A stretch of 64,000 nt of DNA from Varanus komodoensis (lineage: Eukaryota; Chordata; Lepidosauria; Squamata; Varanidae). Positions 57,431 through 64,000 of the stretch are shown here, in pieces. The DNA is taken from positions 16,170,354 to 16,234,353 of the forward strand of contig NW_025335505.1 in the NCBI RefSeq assembly GCF_004798865.1, given 5' to 3'. Under the pieces are notes generated by a model that made no database searches, was not told where the DNA came from, and was given only the letters and a program-made list of their open reading frames with translations. The translations under genes were made by a program, and so were the position numbers. The first letter of the stretch is position 1, and the number at the start of each line of letters is the position of its first letter.

Positions 57431-58194
57431 CCATAATGTTTTGTCACTGTATTATTTTTCAGCAAGGGAACTTCAAGTAGAATGCCAACTCCTATGGCAT
57501 TCTGGAATTTTCATGGCTTGGGAAATGAGGCGACATCAAAAGACTAGTTCCAAATCTTTACTTTAAGCAGTTTGTTGAGCAGAGGGAATTGGCTCATCTG
57601 CTCTACCACTAATCACAGATCATATCTAAGAATGACTTTCATTTGTTTATTCTTAAAAGTTCATGGAAAAGGATTAGTTATTATGCCCAGAATCAAGAGC
57701 AATACACAAAAATGGATCATGTAACATGCATTTCATAGTTTGCAGATCAACACAGAAAAGTGGAGTCAAACACCAGCAGTGTTCAAATAATTATCCTCCC
57801 TATATTTCTGTTAAGGTATTACTTCAAACGTTTTAAAAACACACTATTATTCTAAGTTGGCTTTCCATTCAAAACAAAGTGTAATTGATTTTTTCCCTTT
57901 TTTGGTAACAAAAGGTGGATAGTCATTATTGGAAAAGGGTTTAATTTGTTGTTAATTCACCTAATTGATGTAAAAAAACCTGACTGGGTTCTAGGAACCA
58001 TGATTATCCCCCTGTGTTCTTAATTAAAGAAATATTGAGTCTGAGGAAGTTTTTTTTAACAAAAAAACCCCTCTTCAGAATAAAAATATAGAGCATCTCT
58101 ATCTTTCCTGTGCATTAGACAGTCACTATGCCAATGAACAAATGTGAATCCATTTCTCCTGTCCTTTCCGTCTAAATCCAAAGAAGCTGTTCTA
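57431..58194. other. AT-rich non-coding stretch, nothing recognised
   Basis: No gene, RNA gene or repeat was recognised. Confidence 0.5.
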
Positions 58195-58320
58195 GTCCTG
58201 GGTCAGTATCTGATGTCAGTAACGAACAGCATGATAGCAAAGTGAAGCTTAATCCAGACAAGACTGTGGTTTTCCTCATTAGTCGAAAGGCAGATCATTA
58301 GTCGAAAGGCAGAACTTCCA
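58195..58320 (+). mobile_element. L2-like LINE reverse-transcriptase micro-fragment
   Basis: The plus strand reads VSNEQHDSKVKLNPDKTVVF then LISR. The KLNPDKT block equals the KLKLNPDKTEVLLLG block of 59763-62265, located after the YADD motif in the reverse transcriptase. A perfect 19-bp tandem duplication (58276-58313) follows inside it. Confidence 0.65.
58276..58313. repeat. Perfect 19-bp tandem duplication
   Basis: The unit TCATTAGTCGAAAGGCAGA occurs twice, head to tail, with no mismatch. Confidence 0.95.
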
Positions 58321-58527
58321 AATAATTATTGGAAGAAAAATGGCTGCAATCCCACAGTGTCATGCTTTTGATGCACATAGACCTCTGTGTAAACAGGGGC
58401 TGCTCCATTCATGCTGGTGTCAAACAGTGCAGTGCTGAAATCTGCCTTCAAATTTCCTGGAAGTTGTCTTCCCCATAAGGGGGGGTTCTGTTTTTCTGTC
58501 TCATTTTCAGGGCTTTTTATTTTATCA

Positions 58528-58556
58528 CCCCCCCCCCCCCACACACACACACACAC
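58528..58556. repeat. Poly-C run (13) followed by (AC)n
   Basis: Thirteen C bases at 58528-58540 are followed by eight AC units. Confidence 0.9.
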
Positions 58557-59762
58557 TCCTTGGAGCATCCTTTGGTGGAGTTTTTGAACTTGTATTTACT
58601 GTTGTGAAGTGGCTCAGGCTGCCGTGTATTCCTCTTGCTTTATATGAAACATTGCTCCATCATGCTTGCACTTCTCCATCTGTCAGCACTTCCTGATAAG
58701 AAAAAATCCCATGGCAGGCATTACCTCCTGACATGTCCCTAGGCTTTGATTAACATGTGGGAAGTCAGGAGGGCTGCAGACAGTCTGAGAGGTGATTCTG
58801 CATTGAGAAAGAACTCATACGCTTTCAACCACCTCATAATTAAGCGAGGACAAGAAACCCTCCTTCACACAAAATCATGTCACAAAAAGTTGCTGCTCTT
58901 TCCAAGTGTTTTTGAAGGAAATTTCTTATCTATTGAACTCAGTAAGAATAGAAAAATGCAGAAGATATTTTTGGCACTAGCTGGACCCCCTATGCAAGTT
59001 ATTTCCTAACAGCTCTTTTCCTCTGTTTCTGAAAAGAAAACAGGAAAAAGTTGGCTTGATAGTTGCTTTGCATAAAGTTCTAATAAAGGTGCAGCACAAT
59101 CTATACTCTCAATGAAAGAAGAGCTATTGGGACGCTGTGGCATTTATTAAATAAGTTACAACAACTGTCTGTATTGAATCAAGGGAAGAAGGGTGGCAGT
59201 GCATGAAGAATCTTATGTAAATAAGCCGCTCCAATATTTTAGGAGAAAAATGGGAGGGGGAAATCTACATTTAAAAGGATAATTTAGCTGCTATGGCTAT
59301 AATAGCACACACTGCTTTTTAAAAAAAACTTCCCTGCACTTGCCTAGAGTCTGACAGAAAAAATAATGAGCAGCTTTTTTCCCCTAGCATAATGTTTGAA
59401 GAAAAATTGAGAGAATAGGAAGCACCTCAGAGCTGAGAGTGTGAGGCCAGTAAGAATAGATAAATTGAAAGGATAGACGCAGAAGAAGAAAAGGGGCAGA
59501 AGGATGATAACAGTTGTAAACACATCCAGGCACGCATGTGCATGCACACACAGATCTTCTCACTGCCTTATTATTTAAAAGTTCAGAAGATTCTATCTGT
59601 CTATTGAGTAAGCAGTCGATGCTGGCAAGCAAGGTGACAAATCAGTTGTTATATTCTGCACAGTCTGTAATTCTCACCATTAGTTTTCCCCAAGTACCTT
59701 TTCACAATGCCTGAAGCTCTGGTTGTGAATGCAAAATCTGTTGTGTGTGTCTTCTTGGTATT
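58557..59762. other. Non-coding stretch, nothing recognised
   Basis: No gene is supported. The 87-codon plus-strand frame at 58746-59009 has no recognisable domain or splice context. Confidence 0.45.
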
Positions 59763-59766
59763 TAAA

Positions 59767-59767
59767 T

Positions 59768-59798
<31 letters not shown>
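59767..59798. repeat. (TTTA)n tail of the LINE
   Basis: About eight tetranucleotide units lie at the 3' end of the minus-strand LINE. The sister copy at 28140 has (ATT)n in the same place. Confidence 0.9.
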
Positions 59799-59810
59799 GG
59801 AGACTTCTAT

Positions 59811-59841
59811 GCTGCCCCATTTGCCGAAGCCTCGGGGCAGC
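59811..59841 (-). other. LINE 3'-UTR stem-loop (8-bp stem, 15-nt loop)
   Basis: The arms GCTGCCCC (59811-59818) and GGGGCAGC (59834-59841) pair fully. Compared with 28204-28232, the third base pair has changed from C-G to T-A on both arms, keeping the stem. Confidence 0.65.
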
Positions 59842-61037
59842 TCACAACTATAAATAAACTTCAAAATAGAATAATATAAATTAACAATATAAATTAGGTC
59901 GCTCTGGCCAAAGAATAAAATATTAACAATTAAAATAACATTTGAATAAAAAGGTCTTTCGTCTGGCGCTGAAAAACAAATAATGACGGCGCCAGGTGGA
60001 TCTCTCTGGGGAGCGCATTCCATAGATTGGGTGCCACCGCAGAGAAAGCCCTCCTCCGAGTACTCACCATCCTAATTTCCTTCATGGAGGGTTCCCGGAG
60101 AAGGGCTTCTCCCGCAGATCTCAGGACCCAAGCACTCCTTCAGGTAACCAGGACCCAAGCCATTAAGGGCTTTATAGGTCATCACCAACACCTTGAATTG
60201 GGCCCGGACTTCTATGGGAAGCCAGTGAAGCTGACGGAGGACTGGAGTCATGTGAACATAACGCCCAGTCCTTGTCAGCAGCCTGGCAGCTCTATTTTGA
60301 ACCAATTGAAGTATCTGGACTGTCTTCAAGGGTAGCCCCACGTAGAGCGCGTTACAGAAGTCAAGGCGGGAAGTCACCAACGTGTGTGTCACTGTCGCCA
60401 GGCAGTCGTACTCCAGGTAGGGGCGCAGCTGATGGATCATCCAAAGCTGAAAGAAAGCTCTCCTCACCACTGCTGTCACCTGAGCTTCCAGGGACAGCTC
60501 TGGGTCGAGGAGCACTCCCAAACTGTGAATCTTGTCCCTAAGAGGGAGTGCAACCCCATTCAGGACAAGGTTCAATTCACCCTCCCCAAAGCCCGATCCA
60601 CCAAGCAACAGGACCTCTGTCTTGTCTGGATTTAGCTTCAGTTTATTGGCCCTCCTCCAGCCCATTACCTCGGCCAGGCACCGGTTCAGCACAGCCACTG
60701 CCTCACCTGGATTGGTGGAAAACAAGAAGTAGAGCTGGGTATCATCAGCGTACTGATGATTCCACAGCCCACACCTCCTGATGACCTCTCCCAGCGGTTT
60801 CATGTACCGTACCTGGGTCTGAAGCCGGACTGGAATGGGTCCAGATAATCAGTTTCATCCAAGAGTGCTTGGAGTTGTTCCGCCACCACCCGCTCCAACA
60901 CCTTGCCCAGACACGGGATGTTGACCACTGGTCTATAATTAGTGGCCATCTCTGGATCCAGTGATGCTTTCATCAGGACCGGTCAGACTACCGCCTCCTT
61001 TAAAGGGGCAGGTACCCAACTCTCCCTCAGAGAAGCG

Positions 61038-61179
61038 TTAACCACTTCCAAGATCCAGATCCCAATCCCGTGCTTGGCGTTGTTTATTAACCAAGATGGG
61101 CAAGGGTCCAATAGGCAAGTGGTGGGACGTTATTGTCCAAGCACCTTGTCCACATCATCAGGCCGCAATAACTGAAATT
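61038..61179. repeat. Left copy of 142-bp gap-flanking duplicate
   Basis: Identical to 61280-61421 except one base (T at 61054, C at 61296). It ends exactly at the N run. Confidence 0.97.
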
Positions 61180-61279
61180 NNNNNNNNNNNNNNNNNNNNN
61201 NNNNNNNNNNNNNNNNNNNNNNNNNNNNNNNNNNNNNNNNNNNNNNNNNNNNNNNNNNNNNNNNNNNNNNNNNNNNNNN
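61180..61279. other. Assembly gap, 100 N
   Basis: Exactly 100 N, the usual placeholder for a gap of unknown size. Open frames that run across it are meaningless there. Confidence 0.99.
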
Positions 61280-61421
61280 TTAACCACTTCCAAGACCCAG
61301 ATCCCAATCCCGTGCTTGGCGTTGTTTATTAACCAAGATGGGCAAGGGTCCAATAGGCAAGTGGTGGGACGTTATTGTCCAAGCACCTTGTCCACATCAT
61401 CAGGCCGCAATAACTGAAATT
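61280..61421. repeat. Right copy of 142-bp gap-flanking duplicate
   Basis: It starts exactly at the end of the N run and repeats 61038-61179 with one mismatch. It continues without a break into the LINE linker region. Confidence 0.97.
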
Positions 61422-62439
61422 CATCCATTAAGTTTGGACCAGACGGCGACATTGGTATCTCCCCAGAAGCCTCTGAATCACTAGTAGAGTCTAGCTCGTG
61501 ACGAATCTGAGTGATTTTCTCGCTGAAATGCTTGGCAAAGTCATCACAGCGGGCCTTCAAGGATGGAACCAGATCTTTCTTAGGGCCAGGGCAGACCAGG
61601 CCATGTACCACTCGAAAAAACTCCGCCGGATGGCATTTTGAGGAGGCAATGGAAACAGAGAAGAATTTCTTTTTCGCTGCCCTCACTGCCACAGCATAGG
61701 CCTGATAATGGGCTCTTAAGTGTGCTCGGTCAGATTCATCCCATGATCTCCTCCACCTATGCTCCAGCCATCTCCCAGCCTGCTTCATTGCCACAATTCA
61801 GATGTATACCAAGGGGAAGAATGGGCTCTGCCTGGCGGGAAAGGACACTTAGGAGCGATCGTGTCAACAGCCCTAGTCATCTCCCCATTCCATAGTTCGA
61901 CCAGAGCCTCGACAGGAGCACCAGTCTTGTCAGCTGGAAACTCCCCCAGGGCCTTCAGGAATCTGTCTGAATCCATCCAGCTCCGGAGGCGGACCCACAC
62001 AATCGGATCTGCACCCTTACAGAGGGAGAGGTCACTCTCGAGCACAAACCTCACGAGGAAGTGATCTGACCATGACAGGGGTGTCAGATATAAATTCCTC
62101 TCCCTCAGACCACCCTCTTCCTGCTCCGTCGAGAAAACCAGGTCCAGAGTGTGTCCACGTTCATGGGTCGGGCCTGTGACATGTTGAGACAGCCCCATGG
62201 CCGTCATGGAGGCCATGAAGTCCTGAGCTGCCCTATCATGTATAGCTAATGATTGCATGTGGTGCTAGGAAACAGCAGACTTCATCCTTGACCTGCACAC
62301 ATTCATTAGAATGTCATTAGCTAGTCCCTACATGTACACTGACAGTGATGTCTCATGAGTTCCTTTCCATTTCTAGATAGATCTAATAAGCATAATTTTT
62401 TTCATGCCTGAAAGTTTTTGAACCGTAAATATTTGAAGC

Positions 62440-63800
62440 ACTTATATACCATTTGATTAGCCTAATGCTCTCAAAATAGTTTACACAATAGAATTAAAAT
62501 ATACTAAATCCAACAATTAAAACATATGACTTGGATAGATAAAACTGAGAAACTAATAAAGTAATTCAATATAAGGGAGAATGGACCAAAACAGCTGCAC
62601 AAGATATTGAAAAGATCAGCAATAATGAAAAACTGTCCAATTTATAAAATCAAGATGGCTATCCAGTTATGCAAATCAGAATGGAGCATCCAAGGGTACA
62701 ATATGGCATGTTAAAAATATACAGAAGGAAACATATTTGCCTCTCATATTAGGGCCTTCTTCAAGAAGACCCACTCCCAAGGCCCCATCCTTTCAGTCCT
62801 TCAACAAGTACCCCTATGACTGATCTTGTGAACTGGGCAGGTTCATACAGGTGCACGCCTTCTTAAAACAGCATGTTTTAAGTTTAACAGTTTAAAACAG
62901 TTTAAAACAGCCGTTTTGGGCTTTAAAGAGAATCATCAGGACTTTCAGTTTGGCCCAGAAGGCACAGGTAATAGAGGCAGCTGGGACAGAATTTATGTTA
63001 CATACCGTAACAGCCTGGTTTCACCAAACTACCAGGAATTGCATTCTGCACCAGCTGAAGTTTCCAAACTGTCTTTAAGGCAGCCCCACAAGTAGTCTGC
63101 TTTGTATATAGCCATGTAGAACGGTCTTTCCTGATGCCCAAATATGGACACAACTGGCAAATCAGCAGAAGCTGAGAAAAAGTATCCTTGGTAATTGATG
63201 CCACTTGCATTTCCTTAGATACTATTTCCAGATCTAGAAGAACCCCTTAGTTATGTACTTGGTCCTTACAGGGCAGGGAAGTTTCCATCTTCATTTCATG
63301 GGTCTCCCCACCTATTACTACCTCTATTTAATCTGAGTTAAGCTCCACTTTGTTTGATCTTATCCATCCTCAAGCTTCATCTGGGGCACCTGTTCAGGAT
63401 TCCTACATTTCCGCTGGGATTGTTTGTAGACCTATGACTCATTTGCATGTGAATGACCATTACTACAAACCCTTGAATGATTTCTTCCGCTCAATTCAAG
63501 AAGATTAAAATAAGGGGAAGGGGAAGACAAGATATAGCCCCAGTTAAGCACAAATGTCAATGGCTATGAGCTAGAGAAGTCACCCAGCACCTCCTTATAG
63601 AAATGTCCCTTCCAAAAAGTTGAAATCCATGGTAACATTGTATCCTGCAATCCTGCAGTGGCTAACAACCCATGGTGGATGGTATCAAAAGCTTCAGAGA
63701 AGGTCAGGAATACTAGCATGGCACCACTGTCTTCATCCTTTTCCATGTAAACCACCCATCAGAGTAAGCCAGCTTGTTTTTGTCCCCAGACCAGTACAAA
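62440..63800 (-). mobile_element. Old LINE (L2/CR1 type) reverse-transcriptase fragment
   Basis: In element order on the minus strand, 63755-63564 reads DEDSGAMLVFLTFSEAFDTI then HHGLLATAG. This matches the FLDFSAAFDTIDHGLL motif around the first catalytic Asp of LINE reverse transcriptases, but here the Asp before the Ser is replaced by Thr. Next, 63210-62998 reads VASITKDTFSQLLLICQL, CPYLGI and WKLQLVQNA, matching AFFQLWMIHQLRPYL and LQLVQNRAARLL. A 3' UTR-like stretch (62440-62600) starts with AAGCACTTATATACCATTTG. The parts are in the right order but widely decayed, and no YADD motif is readable. Confidence 0.65.
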
Positions 63801-63840
63801 TCACAACAATCAACACCATCCAAAATCCACTGGTATAAAT

Positions 63841-64000
63841 TCTATTTAACATTCATATGTTTCCAGCACTTAAAATCTTTTATGCTTGGCCAATTTGTTT
63901 CTCCCTCTCTTCAGTTATCATAGAAATACCTTTAGTGAATCAGTGTGGGGCATGGCTCTGTCAGGACCAGTTCTGTGTTTAATAGGGGCCCTGGGCAAAG
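63841..64000. other. Window end, nothing recognised
   Basis: No feature was recognised in the last bases. Confidence 0.4.

Larger units (their letters stand above)
59763..62265 (-). mobile_element. L2-like LINE, 5'-truncated, with assembly gap and internal deletion
   Basis: Parts in element order (minus strand): the end of the endonuclease (62258-61785: RAAQDFMASM, HERGHTLDLVFS, SDHFLVRF); a linker with AHYQAYAVAVRAAKKKFFS (61794-61372); the reverse-transcriptase N-part (about 61353-60815: LLDPCPSWLI, NASLREG, YRPVVNIPCLGKVLERVV, FQSGFRPRYGT); then MKPLGEVIRRCGLWNHQYAD and DTQLY (60803 on), KLKLNPDKTEVLLLG, FFQLWMIHQLRPYL and LHWLPIEVRAQF to 60072; then the 3' UTR with a hairpin (59811-59841) and a (TTTA)n tail. 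At about 60805-60815 FRPRYGT jumps to MKPLGEV. Some 100 codons are missing, including the first catalytic Asp motif (FLDFSAAFD in the family). Against the 28140-28807 copy a deletion of about 20 bp near 60122-60145 shifts the frame. It cannot encode a working enzyme. Confidence 0.9.

Noticed and set aside
61087-61353. Frames crossing the assembly gap on both strands
   Set aside because: They contain 33-34 unknown residues and duplicated flanks, so they are artefacts of the N run.
1-64000. CRISPR arrays, bacterial operons, riboswitches
   Set aside because: No regularly spaced direct repeats with unique spacers and no bacterial gene layout. SINE and LINE content shows vertebrate nuclear DNA.

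Overview
This window reads as non-coding nuclear DNA of a squamate reptile (lizard or snake). The main evidence is a nearly complete tRNA-derived SINE at 6277-6511. It has Pol III boxes and the Bov-B-like 3' tail typical of Sauria SINEs. Further tails of the same kind, a second tRNA-derived SINE family, many L2-like and CR1-like LINE pieces, and abundant (AAAG)n, (TTA)n, (CA)n and (TAGA)n arrays agree with this. I could not support any host protein-coding exon, tRNA, rRNA or snRNA gene, so the window is probably intergenic or deep intronic. Most long open frames are chance frames, LINE remnants or translated microsatellites.

Layout. 0-6 kb holds the 3' end of a Tc1/mariner-like DNA transposon next to a TA dinucleotide (621-880), a decayed LINE end (1915-2240) and a LINE endonuclease piece (3866-4110). 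6.0-6.6 kb is the Sauria SINE inside an AAAG/GGAA purine tract. 8.3-8.6 kb is a CR1-like LINE end, followed by a weak terminal-exon-like reading frame. 17.3 kb has a 47-bp alternating purine-pyrimidine tract. 18.8-24.8 kb carries SINE tails and an old L2-like reverse-transcriptase piece. 27.9-28.8 kb is a CR1-like fragment beside a relatively young L2-like 3' end. 36.5-41.8 kb has more LINE and SINE fragments and a 613-bp LTR-like fossil with TG...CA ends set inside a TTCC microsatellite. 52.9-54.9 kb has an old LINE end, a 65-bp Z-DNA-type tract and a degenerate tandem array of about 120-bp units. 59.76-62.27 kb is the largest element, a 5'-truncated L2-like LINE on the minus strand, with an older LINE piece right of it (62.4-63.8 kb).

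The largest LINE contains a 100-N assembly gap. A 142-bp sequence occurs on both sides of the gap with one mismatch, so the gap is almost certainly an unmerged contig overlap and the local sequence is inflated by about 242 positions.

No operon, pathway or new gene system is visible. The most interesting biological signal is a 3'-UTR hairpin shared by the two young L2-like LINE copies, in which one base pair has changed on both arms. That pattern fits a structure recognised during retrotransposition. All family names rest on recognition of motifs by eye. No database search was run.
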